64,000 nucleotides of DNA from Reinekea sp. G2M2-21 (GTDB lineage Bacteria; Pseudomonadota; Gammaproteobacteria; Pseudomonadales; Natronospirillaceae). A program made the translations under genes and the position numbers. The stretch spans positions 1,798,001-1,862,000 of the forward strand of contig NZ_JADPQG010000001.1 of NCBI RefSeq assembly GCF_015687175.1, given 5' to 3'. Positions 1 through 8,844 of the stretch are shown piece after piece (position 1 is the stretch's first letter; the number at the start of each line of letters is the position of its first letter). The notes beneath the pieces are model-generated. The model had not been told where the DNA came from, searched no databases, and saw nothing but the letters and a program-made list of their open reading frames with translations.

Positions 1-560
1 AAATCCACATCGTTGCGTTTGTATTGCAATTCGGCCAGCTGACGAAGTAAACCACGTTGATCGATGGTATCGCCCTTACGCAGATGCAACACCATCTGCA
101 AATAACTTTCCGGAGAACCTAAACCGTATATGGCGGAAACTGTCGCAACAATTAACGTATCCTGCCGTTCGAGCAGCGCTTTGGTTGCTGAAAGCCGCAT
201 CTGCTCAATGTGTTCATTTACCGAGGAATCTTTGTCGATGAAGGTGTCAGACGAAGGGACATAGGCCTCCGGCTGATAATAATCGTAGTATGAGACGAAG
301 TACTCGACGGCGTTATTCGGAAAAAACTCACGGAATTCAGAATACAGCTGAGCCGCCAACGTCTTGTTGTGAACCATGACAATGGTGGGGCGCTGCACGG
401 CTTCTATGACTTTGGCCATGGTGTAGGTTTTACCGGAACCGGTCACACCTAACAACGTTTGTGCCGCTAAACCGGCCCCCAACCCTTCGACCAGTTTAGC
501 GATCGCCGCAGGCTGATCGCCAGCGGGTTCATATTTGGAAACAACCTTGAATGGCTTCAT
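1..560 (-). CDS. uvrB: UvrABC system protein B, N-terminal part (cut by window edge)
   Basis: This is the DNA-damage helicase-like subunit of the UvrABC nucleotide excision repair enzyme. The minus-strand frame opens at an ATG at 558-560 with [12 protein letters not shown]. It then shows the Walker A motif [13 protein letters not shown] near residue 40, the [10 protein letters not shown] motif, and the family's beta-hairpin residues [14 protein letters not shown]. About 186 residues are visible, roughly the first quarter of a protein that is normally near 670 residues. The rest lies to the left of the window. It is transcribed away from the aminotransferase gene at 665. Identity is secure because several signature motifs are intact. 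Confidence 0.95.
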   Translation of the reverse strand, partial: MKPFKVVSKYEPAGDQPAAIAKLVEGLGAGLAAQTLLGVTGSGKTYTMAKVIEAVQRPTIVMVHNKTLAAQLYSEFREFFPNNAVEYFVSYYDYYQPEAYVPSSDTFIDKDSSVNEHIEQMRLSATKALLERQDTLIVATVSAIYGLGSPESYLQMVLHLRKGDTIDQRGLLRQLAELQYKRNDVD

Positions 561-664
561 CAACACACTCTGAATATAAAAAAGGTCCAGCATTATAGCT
601 GAACCTTGAGTCTGACCTGAATGTTAACCGGCCATTTTCTGTCAAATGGTGTCAGGAGAGCGCA

Positions 665-1855
665 TCAGAGTACGGACGCGATCGCCTTACAGACATACTC
701 CATATTCGACGATGACAAACCGGCCACATTAATTCGGCCGCTGCCCACAATGAAGATACCATATTCTTCTTTTAATCGAGCCACCTGATCTGGCGTTAAT
801 CCCGAGAAAGAAAACATGCCGTTTTGCGATTCAATGAAACTGAAATCACGCTCAACACCCAGTTCCGCCAGCTTCGCCACAAATTGCTTTCGCAACGTAT
901 GAATATGACTGCGCATATCGGCCACTTCCTGAATCCATTTGGCACGTAACTCGGCATCGCTCAGAATCACAGACACGACTTTCGCACCATGTGCGGGCGG
1001 GTTCGAATAGTTTGCACGAATTACGGTTTTTACCTGACTGAACGCATCATCGGCTACGGTACGATCGGTGGCCACCAGGGTAAACGCCCCAACCCGTTCG
1101 TTATACAGTCCAAAGTTCTTGGAGAAAGAACTGGCAATCAGCAACTCAGGTACCTGCTTGGCGAAAATACGCAGACCTTCGGCATCTTCTTCAACGCCGC
1201 GGGCGAACCCCTGATAGGCAAAGTCAAACAATACGACAAAGCCTTTTTCGGTGGCCAGATCAGCCAACTGCTGCCATTGCTCTGGTGTTGGGTCAATGCC
1301 GGTCGGATTGTGACAGCAGCCGTGCAGTAGAACAGCTTCGCTGCTGTTCGCTTTCTGCAGATCTTCCAACATACCGTCGAAATCAAGCGACTGAGTTTCG
1401 GCGTTGTAATAACGGTACGGTTTAACGCCCATATTTGCACTGTGAAAAACAGCGCCATGGTTAGCCCAGGTCGGATTGCTGACCCAGATATTCTCGACAC
1501 CCAGCTGTCGCGCCATAAACTCGGACGCGATTCGCAATGCGCCAGTACCACCCGGTGTTTGCGCAGTACGAGCCAGATGATTGGTGATAATGTCATGTTC
1601 AGCACCGAACAACAGCGCCTGCACCTGATTGCCGTACTCGACATCGCCGCTGATACTTAAGTAGCTTTTCGTTGATTCATCGTTCAGCAAGCGACGCTCG
1701 GCTTCTTTCACGGTGTCCAGAATTGGGGTAACGCCAGCCTCATTCTTGAAAACACCAACGCCTAAATTCACCTTATTCGGGCGATTATCTGCGTTAAATG
1801 CCTCGTTCAGCCCCAGAATGGGATCGGCGGGTGCTCTTTCGACTCTTTCAAACAT
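665..1855 (-). CDS. Aromatic amino acid / aspartate aminotransferase (class I, PLP)
   Basis: This 396-residue fold-type I aminotransferase matches the AspC/TyrB length. It interconverts amino acids and 2-oxo acids with 2-oxoglutarate, using pyridoxal phosphate in the cytoplasm. Visible family residues are PGGTGAL near residue 101, HNPTG at about 182, DFAYQGF at about 211, the PLP lysine in SSFSKNF (K246) and the substrate-carboxylate arginine region GRINVAGL near the C-terminus. The sequence alone does not separate the aspartate-specific from the aromatic-specific enzyme, so no symbol is given. It lies next to uvrB, as in pseudomonads, and has its own 57-bp upstream gap. Confidence 0.93.
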   Translation of the reverse strand: MFERVERAPADPILGLNEAFNADNRPNKVNLGVGVFKNEAGVTPILDTVKEAERRLLNDESTKSYLSISGDVEYGNQVQALLFGAEHDIITNHLARTAQTPGGTGALRIASEFMARQLGVENIWVSNPTWANHGAVFHSANMGVKPYRYYNAETQSLDFDGMLEDLQKANSSEAVLLHGCCHNPTGIDPTPEQWQQLADLATEKGFVVLFDFAYQGFARGVEEDAEGLRIFAKQVPELLIASSFSKNFGLYNERVGAFTLVATDRTVADDAFSQVKTVIRANYSNPPAHGAKVVSVILSDAELRAKWIQEVADMRSHIHTLRKQFVAKLAELGVERDFSFIESQNGMFSFSGLTPDQVARLKEEYGIFIVGSGRINVAGLSSSNMEYVCKAIASVL

Positions 1856-1911
1856 ATTGCAACCTTATGCTCGGTTAGGTGGTTATTTGTGCCTGCTTGC
1901 GACTCATTGGG

Positions 1912-2733
1912 TTATTTGAGCAGGGATACGTGTTGGATTTTACCATCGACTGGGCAGACAAACGACACTTCAATGATTTTCATGCGTAAGCCTTCAATAT
2001 CGTCATTGCTGCGACCAAACAGCTCATCCCCAACAACCGGATTACCGGCCTGTGCGCATTGCTGGCGAACCTGATAGGGTCTTCCCGTTGTCGGCCAGAG
2101 GTCCAGCACACTGCGATCAGGGCGGGCATCGAAGCGGACTTTGTTTACTCTACTGTGAGCGGAATCGCCCTCGATATCCGTCGTGAGCTCTTCGCCGCCG
2201 TTATAATCCCCCTGCACATCACATCGGTAATGCACCATGGCATTCTGGTAACCGTCCGGATTAAATTGCACGGTTAAATCAGCGGCGGCTTTGCGGGTGT
2301 GTGCAACCACCATGATTCCGGTGGCTTCGTAATCGAAAGCCTGCAACCAATAAATGTCCCGGGTTGGCTGAAAATGCAATTCCAGCGCGCGTTGGAAGGA
2401 ATTGTAGTCGCCAAAGTCACTCCCCGACAAAGACAACCCACTGGGCTTATTCCAGATAGAATACTGACCCAAATCCTCAATTAATTCAGGACCAATGGGT
2501 CGCAACGAAAGATAGGCATCGTCGTAAAAAATCTCAATCTGCTCGCCAACCAGAATATCGGTCATCGCGCGGCGAATACGTGCGCGTTCACCGGTTTTTG
2601 ACACCCGCCATACGCCACCTTTATTCATCAGGTCTTTTAATCTGGACTTGGAAAGATTGACGTTTGCGACCAAAAAATCGATCGCGATTTGCGGATCACC
2701 CGCTTCAACTTCCAATACTGCATCTATTTCCAT
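1912..2733 (-). CDS. Divergent RluA-family pseudouridine synthase-like protein with S4-like N-terminus
   Basis: This 273-residue protein resembles RNA pseudouridine synthases of the RluA group. Residues 17-45 look like an S4 RNA-binding domain (DFLVANVNLSKSRLKDL), and NKPSG follows at about 95. The usual catalytic HRLDxxTSG is changed to QAFDYEATG around D134, so the catalytic aspartate and glycine remain while His-Arg are lost. The C-terminal TGRxHQIR motif reads TGRPYQVRQQ (about 216-225). It sits 8 bp after the TIGR03545 gene, so it is probably the last gene of the tcdA run. Target RNA is unknown and weak or altered activity is possible. Family assignment is fairly sure, catalytic competence is not. 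Confidence 0.75.
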   Translation of the reverse strand: MEIDAVLEVEAGDPQIAIDFLVANVNLSKSRLKDLMNKGGVWRVSKTGERARIRRAMTDILVGEQIEIFYDDAYLSLRPIGPELIEDLGQYSIWNKPSGLSLSGSDFGDYNSFQRALELHFQPTRDIYWLQAFDYEATGIMVVAHTRKAAADLTVQFNPDGYQNAMVHYRCDVQGDYNGGEELTTDIEGDSAHSRVNKVRFDARPDRSVLDLWPTTGRPYQVRQQCAQAGNPVVGDELFGRSNDDIEGLRMKIIEVSFVCPVDGKIQHVSLLK

Positions 2734-2741
2734 GACAACCC

Positions 2742-4640
2742 TTAGAACTTAATTTTGTCTTTCAATTTGTCGGCTTCTTCTTTCAGCTTGTCTTCGGCCG
2801 CTTTCTTTGCGGCTTCTTCGGCTGCTCGTTTTTCAGCGTCCAATTTCTGTTTCGCTGCATCCAGCTCAGCCTTAGCCTTGTCTTCAAGTCGCTTCCTTTC
2901 AGCGGCTACTTTTGCCTCCAACGAGCGGATTTCAGCTTCCACTTCGTCTTCAAACCGTTTAATTCGGGCCTCGACCTCGTCTCGCCGCGCTTCCAGAGTA
3001 GCCAGAGCGTCATCTGCCGGCTTACGCAACCGTGCAACCTCGGCGTCAAGTTGCGTTTTAACATCTTTCAACCAAGCCTCATATTCGGCCCGCGCAACGT
3101 CACCCAAAGCCGAACTAAGCTGGTTATCCAGATCAGATTCAACGCTAAAGGAAGGTTTGGTAATCGTACCGCTCACCACAATGCTGACATTGAAGCGTTC
3201 TATTTTACTGACCGCACTGGCGACTAACTTTGTTCCGTTGCCGGAGCCTGTTGCCTGGAATTCATTTTTCGGAAACATCAGTGTGACACGTCCGGACAGT
3301 TCACCGTCCGTCGCCACAATTTTTCCACTAACGTCTGCGCGATCAGGCACCCAGGTCAATTCTGTTCCGGCTAAATCAATGGATTGGCGTTTGAACGCGA
3401 TGCCTTTGCCTTGCAGATCAAAGGTATCTATCGATTGACCCTTCTGACGGTCCAATACGCCATTGATCAACAAAGCTTCGGACCCAGCATCGCCACGACG
3501 TAACTGTAATTGCACCGGTTTGAACCGGTCGCCTTTATGCGAACTGATATCCTGGACCGTCATCTGCCACGGCCAGCCGTCAGCAACAAAGGACAATAAC
3601 CCGTTATCCAGTTGGAACTTAGCCGTTGGATCAGGATGTGGGAAACGGATGTATTCACCCGCTAGACGTTTCGGCTTAACGTCTTCGACGGTGTCTTCTG
3701 ACTTCAGTCGGGCCAACCATGGGCGAGCCTTACCGTACCAATATTTAGCCTGATCGATGCGTTCGAAGAAGGTCTCGCCCAACAACAACTGAGCAACCTT
3801 TAGCGCCGAGTCCTTGTTCAGCGGATAGTCTTTTTTCAATTGAGTCCAGTCTTCAGAGGGCGCTTTAAGAATGGCATCCACGGCTGCCTTACTGTTTTTA
3901 ACGGCGTTGTTGATATCACGCTTAACTATCTCAATCGCCAGCTTATCGGTCGCCACGTCTGTACTCACACTTTTAAGCAACCCTTGGGTTTTTTGAATGT
4001 TTTCCAGCGAATCCAGTTCAATAGACTTGATTTCCGCAATACGTTTTTTGTAGCTGGCAAGATCCTCGTCACCGGGCAGATCAGCGACTGCGGCAGACAC
4101 CTTCTGTTTTGACGCTTCAATGGTATTTTCAGCGTTACTAACGGCATCTCGGGTATTCTGAGTTTGCGCATCCAGTATGTCAGCCGGTTCCGGAAACTGC
4201 TTTGCAACGGAAGACATTTTGGCCTTTGCATCAGACACCAACGCACTTTCCGCTTTCGGTGTGTCGCTTTCTTTTACAGCGACTTTTGCCGGCGTTTTTC
4301 GTTCTGTATTGGTTTCTATATCCGCAATCGTGATGTCATTGATGCGGACGTTACCCAAGAACAATTGCGGCAAATTAATGTCCAGGTTGATATCGCCAAG
4401 TTGCAAGACATTGTGAGAAGGCTTCTGCGCATCGGAAACTTCCACATCCGTTAATCGGAAGCCCAATGGGTTCAGTGTCAGGTCAACATCGCCAACATTC
4501 ACTTCGCTGCCATTAACGGAAAACCCGGCCGCTTCAACGGCTTTTTTCATCCAACCGTCGAGAAAGAAAAACCCAAGTACCAGCAACAGCGTGGTAAACA
4601 ACACAAAGGCAATTAAACCGCTCCAACGAAACATTTTCAT
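2742..4640 (-). CDS. TIGR03545-family envelope protein (AsmA-like, long charged helices)
   Basis: This is a 632-residue protein with one N-terminal membrane anchor (about residues 8-29). It continues into an AsmA-like beta-rich segment (residues 35-110, including LTLNPLGFRLTDVEVSD), a helical middle with many Lys/Asp, a second beta-rich part (about 325-510) and a highly charged Ala/Glu/Lys coiled coil from about 520 to the end. The architecture and its pairing with the next gene upstream match the TIGR03545/TIGR03546 pair, whose function is not established. It begins 11 bp after the TIGR03546 gene and is surely co-transcribed with it. A role bridging inner membrane and periplasm is inference from the anchor plus AsmA-like region. 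Confidence 0.8.
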   Translation of the reverse strand: MKMFRWSGLIAFVLFTTLLLVLGFFFLDGWMKKAVEAAGFSVNGSEVNVGDVDLTLNPLGFRLTDVEVSDAQKPSHNVLQLGDINLDINLPQLFLGNVRINDITIADIETNTERKTPAKVAVKESDTPKAESALVSDAKAKMSSVAKQFPEPADILDAQTQNTRDAVSNAENTIEASKQKVSAAVADLPGDEDLASYKKRIAEIKSIELDSLENIQKTQGLLKSVSTDVATDKLAIEIVKRDINNAVKNSKAAVDAILKAPSEDWTQLKKDYPLNKDSALKVAQLLLGETFFERIDQAKYWYGKARPWLARLKSEDTVEDVKPKRLAGEYIRFPHPDPTAKFQLDNGLLSFVADGWPWQMTVQDISSHKGDRFKPVQLQLRRGDAGSEALLINGVLDRQKGQSIDTFDLQGKGIAFKRQSIDLAGTELTWVPDRADVSGKIVATDGELSGRVTLMFPKNEFQATGSGNGTKLVASAVSKIERFNVSIVVSGTITKPSFSVESDLDNQLSSALGDVARAEYEAWLKDVKTQLDAEVARLRKPADDALATLEARRDEVEARIKRFEDEVEAEIRSLEAKVAAERKRLEDKAKAELDAAKQKLDAEKRAAEEAAKKAAEDKLKEEADKLKDKIKF

Positions 4641-4651
4641 AATTGATTCCC

Positions 4652-5158
4652 TTACCCGTCAAACCGTTCGTAGAGTTGATAAAACTTTGAGCCCTTAAGC
4701 ACCTGAACAATTTTCAGCTTATTGATGAAAGGCAACATATGAGCTCGGTACTGAATAATACCCAGACGGAATAAAACAGCGGTGGGGAAAAAGGCCACCA
4801 CGGTTACCAGGAGACTTCCCAGCGTGATGGTGTGATTAAAATGCGTGACCAACCAGACATCGTTCTGATACAAGCCAGTCCACATTCCCTGTAGAGAATC
4901 TTTGTTCAATAACGTCAGACCGATTTCATGAAACCAAGGGTCCAGTAAATAGGCCACACCGGAAAACACACCCCAGAACACAAAAAACGTCGCCAGATGA
5001 ACGCGAAACACAAACGCGAATAACAGAATGATGACATTATGGGCAGACCACAGAGGTGTTAAGCCAATGACCATCGACAATGCCCCCGCAAATGCAATCT
5101 GCCAGGGACCCACTTCAGAATTTAATGCCTTGAGTAATTTAAGTACCGGATCAATCAT
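4652..5158 (-). CDS. TIGR03546-family small membrane protein
   Basis: This 168-residue inner-membrane protein carries several hydrophobic segments (about 20-50, 55-75 and 105-130). A conserved-looking start, LKLLKALNSEVGPWQIAFAG, resembles DUF2062-like membrane proteins. It lies directly in front of the TIGR03545 gene with an 11-bp gap and 10 bp after tcdA, which is the normal arrangement of this pair. The function is unknown. The tight spacing suggests the two proteins act together in the envelope. Recognition rests on length, hydrophobic profile and partner gene. Confidence 0.78.
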   Translation of the reverse strand: MIDPVLKLLKALNSEVGPWQIAFAGALSMVIGLTPLWSAHNVIILLFAFVFRVHLATFFVFWGVFSGVAYLLDPWFHEIGLTLLNKDSLQGMWTGLYQNDVWLVTHFNHTITLGSLLVTVVAFFPTAVLFRLGIIQYRAHMLPFINKLKIVQVLKGSKFYQLYERFDG

Positions 5159-5168
5159 CGTTTTTCCC

Positions 5169-6002
5169 TTATTGGCCAGATTCAGTCAATTCTGCCCTGT
5201 GTGAAATTTGTTTCAGGACTTTGTTCACAATATGAGCAACCGCTGCCATCCCAAAACTGGCGGTAACCATCATCGAGGCACCAAAGCCACTGGCACAGTC
5301 CAAACGGGTGCTGTTTCCCGCGCCGGGTTTTGTCGCACAAACACTACCATCGCTCTGTGGGTAGACTAAAGGCTCTGTTGAATACACGCAATCAACACCA
5401 AACTTTCCCTTGTCAGCCGCAGGAAACCGATATTGCCGGCGCAACAGGTTACGCGTTCTGGCAGCTAATGGGTCTTGCGTGGTGCGGGCCAAATCAGCCA
5501 CCTGAATCCGCGTCGGATCCGTTTGACCACCGGCGCCACCGGTAGTCACAATAGGTATCTTATGGCGGCGGCAATAGGCGATTAACGCAGCCTTGGGTTT
5601 GATGCTGTCGATCGCATCAATAACGCCCGTGGTATTGGCGGGTAACAGATCGGCTATGTTGTCTGGTGTGATGAAGTCCATAACACTGTGAACCAGGCAA
5701 TCAGGATTAATCGACCGGATTCGCGCCGCCATGGCTTCAACTTTCATCTGACCGACGGTGCCTGTCAGCGCGTGAATTTGCCGGTTCGTATTGGACACAC
5801 AAATATCGTCCAGATCAATCAGCGTGATTTCGCCGACAGCCGTACGAGCAAGAGCTTCCGCGGCCCAACTGCCCACACCACCGATCCCGATAACGACAAA
5901 GTGACTCTTTGCCAACACCTGTGTTTGCTGGACACCAAACAAGCGCTCAGTACCACCAAAACGATCTGTTAAATTCATGAAACCTTGACTCATAACTTGC
6001 AT
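5169..6002 (-). CDS. tcdA: tRNA threonylcarbamoyladenosine dehydratase TcdA (CsdL)
   Basis: This 277-residue E1/ThiF-like ATP-dependent enzyme cyclises t6A37 of ANN-decoding tRNAs to ct6A. The nucleotide-binding GIGGVGSWAAEAL is near residues 37-49, followed by LIDLDDICVSNTNRQ and the conserved region DAIDSIKPKAALI. A long basic segment with LLRRQYRFP, then VDCVYSTEP, is typical of TcdA rather than MoeB/ThiF, and no ubiquitin-like partner is nearby. Several Met codons lie at the start (M1, M4, M9). The frame also fits initiation at the fourth or ninth residue. It heads a minus-strand run with the TIGR03546/TIGR03545 pair and the RluA-like gene. Confidence 0.93.
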   Translation of the reverse strand: MQVMSQGFMNLTDRFGGTERLFGVQQTQVLAKSHFVVIGIGGVGSWAAEALARTAVGEITLIDLDDICVSNTNRQIHALTGTVGQMKVEAMAARIRSINPDCLVHSVMDFITPDNIADLLPANTTGVIDAIDSIKPKAALIAYCRRHKIPIVTTGGAGGQTDPTRIQVADLARTTQDPLAARTRNLLRRQYRFPAADKGKFGVDCVYSTEPLVYPQSDGSVCATKPGAGNSTRLDCASGFGASMMVTASFGMAAVAHIVNKVLKQISHRAELTESGQ

Positions 6003-6066
6003 ACAAAAACAGTCGCATAGTATAACAGCACGCCTTTGAATCGGGTGATGAATTTTGGAGTCTTAC

Positions 6067-7194
6067 ATGTTTGATACGGTGAACCGCGACAACACGAATG
6101 CAGTCAAGTGGGAACGCTTTCGCAAGCAGAATCTGTTGCCCATGTGGGTTGCCGATATGGATCTCGCCTCACCACCCGCTATTGTTGACGCCCTTTCTGA
6201 GCGAGTTAAACATCCGCTCTTTGGGTACACTCACCCGTGGCCATCGTTGAATCAAGCGGTTGTCGATTGGTGCCAACGCCGTTACCAATGGTCCATAGAC
6301 CCAGCTTGGGTGGTCTGGATGCCTGGCGTGGTGCCCAGTTTTAATCTGGCAATTGATTTATTTGGCAAAGGTGGCAAGGTTATCGTTCAAAGCCCAAACT
6401 ACCCCCCCATGCTCCAAGCCGCAGAGCGCAACGGCTGCACAACCGTAACCATCGGTCTGGAATGGTTGGAAGAACGCTGGCAATTGAACTGGCAAGCTTT
6501 GGAAACAGCGATGGTACAAGACGATTGCCATCTATTCGTGCTGTGTAACCCGATGAACCCGCATGGTGCAACGCTGACGAAACAAGACCTGACCCGACTG
6601 GCGGACCTGTGCAAACAGCACAATGTCCTTCTGTGCAGCGATGAAATCCACTGCGATTTAATTTTGGATGGCAGCCAGCACGTACCTGCTGGTTCAATTG
6701 CAGACCTAACCGAAAACAGCGTTACGCTCATGGCCGCCAGTAAAACGTTCAATGTCGCCGGCTTAGGTTGCTCGTTTGCCATTATACCGAACGCGGATAT
6801 GCGCCGTCAGTGGAGCAAGCGCATGGAGGATCGCATTCCTTACCCGAATTTTCTCGGTATGATTGCGGCAGAAACGGCCTTTACCGCCTGTGATGAATGG
6901 CACCGACAGTTAATTATCCATTTAAAACAGAACCAAGATTTCCTATCGACAAAAATCAATCAGCTGAATGGTGTTCGGTACCGAGCTCAACCGGCAACCT
7001 TTCTGGCCTGGGTGGAAAGCACGCAACCTGAATTTCGTCTGGATCAACACGTCATTGCCTCCGGCATCATGCCGAGCGAAGGGAAATATTTCGGCGACGA
7101 ACAACACGTAAGACTGAACTTTGGTACCGGATTTGACCTGGTAGAACGAGCCGTTGAACTTCTGGAATCCTATTGGCGCCAGAACAACTTATAA
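6067..7194 (+). CDS. PatB/MalY-type pyridoxal-phosphate C-S lyase (cystathionine beta-lyase-like)
   Basis: This 375-residue class I/II-like PLP enzyme cleaves C-S bonds such as those in cystathionine or cysteine conjugates. The start is taken at ATG 6067 because TTGGAG (6055-6060) is a good ribosome binding site six bases upstream. An in-frame TTG twelve bases earlier would lie inside that site. Family features include MWVADMDLASPPAI, FGYTHPW, NPMNPHGATLT, SDEIHCDLIL and the PLP lysine in MAASKTFNVAG (K226). It is divergent from tcdA, with about 65 bp between the genes. The 3' end overlaps the convergent DUF3024 gene by 25 bp. Substrate is not decidable from sequence. Confidence 0.9.
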   Translation: MFDTVNRDNTNAVKWERFRKQNLLPMWVADMDLASPPAIVDALSERVKHPLFGYTHPWPSLNQAVVDWCQRRYQWSIDPAWVVWMPGVVPSFNLAIDLFGKGGKVIVQSPNYPPMLQAAERNGCTTVTIGLEWLEERWQLNWQALETAMVQDDCHLFVLCNPMNPHGATLTKQDLTRLADLCKQHNVLLCSDEIHCDLILDGSQHVPAGSIADLTENSVTLMAASKTFNVAGLGCSFAIIPNADMRRQWSKRMEDRIPYPNFLGMIAAETAFTACDEWHRQLIIHLKQNQDFLSTKINQLNGVRYRAQPATFLAWVESTQPEFRLDQHVIASGIMPSEGKYFGDEQHVRLNFGTGFDLVERAVELLESYWRQNNL

Positions 7195-7505
7195 GGATCA
7201 GTAAGAATAGCATCCACCTTGGCATCCAGTGAACGGCTGGCCTGATCTTCAGGCAGCCGTTGCCAACCACCATTCGCACCACGGAAGAACAGGTGCCAAC
7301 CATCGCTTTGAAAATCGAGCAAGGCCAGCGGTACCTTGATTTGGCCGGGCTTACCGGGATGCGGTTGAGATAGTTGCAGCACAACTCGGTAGCCGGACAC
7401 GGTGACTTGAAATGACTTTTCAGGCAGCGCATCGAACAATCTGTTGGTAGCCATCTCAACCTGTTTTCTGACAAAATACGGCAACTGATTCTTTTCCGTT
7501 GTCAT
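7170..7505 (-). CDS. DUF3024 family small protein
   Basis: This short protein of about 111 residues starts at MTTEKNQLPYF (ATG 7503-7505). A longer frame to 7535 exists, but it would run into the divergent neighbour. The body has the pattern of DUF3024 proteins: an N-terminal helix, then strands with VSGYRVVLQL, IKVPLALLDF, and a Trp-containing segment DGWHLFFRGANGGWQRLP. Its biochemical role is unknown. Its ATG and the ATG of the plus-strand DUF3820 gene share the palindrome CATG, and its 3' end overlaps the end of the PatB-like gene by 25 bp. The gene is therefore hemmed in on both sides. Confidence 0.75.
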   Translation of the reverse strand: MTTEKNQLPYFVRKQVEMATNRLFDALPEKSFQVTVSGYRVVLQLSQPHPGKPGQIKVPLALLDFQSDGWHLFFRGANGGWQRLPEDQASRSLDAKVDAILTDPYKLFWRQ

Positions 7506-7755
7506 GACAATGCCTTTAACCCCGCAACATCTCATCGAACTTGCTCACACTACCATGCCTTATGGGCAATATGCAGGACGACGACTTATTCACCTGCCGG
7601 AGTCTTACCTGATATGGCTGCAAGACCAAAAAACAGCAGACACGCACTTGGCCCAGCTCCTGTCTTTGGCACTGCTGATTAGATCCGAGGGTTTGGAACA
7701 TCTGCTCGACCCTATAACCAAACCATTAGCGCCCGGATCGCCACTACTGCAATGA
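7504..7755 (+). CDS. DUF3820 family small protein
   Basis: This 83-residue protein has the DUF3820 signature MPYGQYAGRRLIHLPESYLIW, a compact motif also seen in exonuclease-associated proteins. The function is unknown. Two ATGs are possible, at 7504 and 7510; the first shares bases with the start codon of the minus-strand DUF3024 gene. The stop overlaps the next gene's start as ATGA at 7752-7755, so translation is probably coupled to the metallopeptidase gene. Recognition rests on the short conserved core and small size. Confidence 0.8.
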   Translation: MTMPLTPQHLIELAHTTMPYGQYAGRRLIHLPESYLIWLQDQKTADTHLAQLLSLALLIRSEGLEHLLDPITKPLAPGSPLLQ

Positions 7756-8462
7756 CTGAAACACTCCGTTGGCGAGACCATCCGATCAAACTGACCTTCA
7801 GCCGACGCAAATCGATTGCCATTCATGTCCACGAGGGCGCGATCGAAATTCGCGCACCGAAACACACCGATGTGGCATACGCCAAAGCCTTCTTACAGTC
7901 GAAAGACGCCTGGTTACGTAAAACCCTGCATGCCCAGCAACAACGCCAGAAAGACCGCATTGATTATAGTCGAGCCAACACCATACCCTTTATGGGCATT
8001 AACGTCCGACTCATTCGACAGCAAAGTGAGCGCACCAACCAATGGCAATTAACCCAAGATGGCCTGTTACTGACCAGCTCAGACTTTGAGGACGCCAACC
8101 TGACGTTCACACTGCTCTCCGACTTCTATCAGAAGCAAGCCCGATTCTGGCTGACCAAAAAAACGCTAGAGATAGCGAAACAAGCCCAACTCGAGCACAA
8201 ACTGACCGACATTCGTTTACGCAAGACTAAAACCAAATGGGGGCACTGTACCGCCCAGGGCCGCATTCAATACAATTGGCTCATCATGATGGCACCGGAG
8301 TCAGTGATCGACTATCTGGTTTGCCATGAGGTTAGCCATCTTGCAGTACTAAATCACTCCGCTGCCTTCTGGCAGCAGGTAGAGGTGTTACACTCAAACT
8401 ACCGGGCTGACAAACTGTGGCTGGCAGACAATGGCCATCTATTAACTCTGGACTCGCTATGA
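7752..8462 (+). CDS. YgjP-like metallopeptidase domain protein (DUF45, M48-related)
   Basis: This 236-residue protein contains the zinc-binding HExxH as CHEVSHLAVLNHS near residue 195, with a downstream FWQQVE segment. Just before it are the conserved TKWGHCTAQGRIQYNW and the family phrase VIDYLVCHE. This matches YgjP/DUF45 proteins, putative cytoplasmic zinc metallopeptidases of unknown substrate, and the length is usual. The start overlaps the DUF3820 stop by four bases. The stop overlaps the ATG of the small membrane protein at 8459 in the same manner, giving three coupled genes. Confidence 0.88.
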   Translation: MTETLRWRDHPIKLTFSRRKSIAIHVHEGAIEIRAPKHTDVAYAKAFLQSKDAWLRKTLHAQQQRQKDRIDYSRANTIPFMGINVRLIRQQSERTNQWQLTQDGLLLTSSDFEDANLTFTLLSDFYQKQARFWLTKKTLEIAKQAQLEHKLTDIRLRKTKTKWGHCTAQGRIQYNWLIMMAPESVIDYLVCHEVSHLAVLNHSAAFWQQVEVLHSNYRADKLWLADNGHLLTLDSL

Positions 8463-8824
8463 AAAATCGCCGACATCAGAACGCTGACAAACTGTTGCTG
8501 TTGCTCAGAATTGCCGCTTCATTGGGATGGTTCGCCATTATTGGCGTACAAATTATCGTATGGTTGGCAGCTCCGGAATTCGATACAGGTATTGTCAGAT
8601 ATCATGAACTTGAGCTCAGAGATCACTGGCAGGAATATTGGGTGCAATGGCTACCCTTGGCACTCGGTGCTTGCGCGCTGCTCAGTCTACTAGCACTCGG
8701 GGTCAGCCCGTTTCGTTCACGTCGTAAAACAGACCCCAAAAGAATCCACCTACTGGTGTTGTTGGCGCTAACCCTCTTAGGCTACGCCGTATACTGGTTT
8801 CAGATATTGAACAACGTCGGCTAA
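8459..8824 (+). CDS. Small three-segment membrane protein, unknown function
   Basis: This 121-residue protein starts at ATG 8459, which overlaps the preceding TGA (TATGA). A longer upstream frame exists but would lie inside the metallopeptidase gene. Three hydrophobic stretches are visible: about 14-36 (IAASLGWFAIIGVQIIVWL), 64-84 and 96-114. They are separated by a soluble loop of acidic and aromatic residues and by a basic SRRKTDPKR linker, which would face the cytoplasm. I do not recognise a family. Coupling to the metallopeptidase gene suggests a related membrane role, but that is only inference. Confidence 0.7.
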   Translation: MKNRRHQNADKLLLLLRIAASLGWFAIIGVQIIVWLAAPEFDTGIVRYHELELRDHWQEYWVQWLPLALGACALLSLLALGVSPFRSRRKTDPKRIHLLVLLALTLLGYAVYWFQILNNVG

Positions 8825-8844
8825 AAAAAGCACAGGTCGATGTT

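Noticed and set aside
989-1330. 113-codon plus-strand frame inside the aminotransferase gene
   Set aside because: Entirely antisense to a gene with clear motifs and without ribosome binding site or family pattern.
2755-3438. 227-codon plus-strand frame, rich in Ser and Ala
   Set aside because: It is the antisense of the charged coiled coil of the TIGR03545 gene; codon bias makes long chance frames there.
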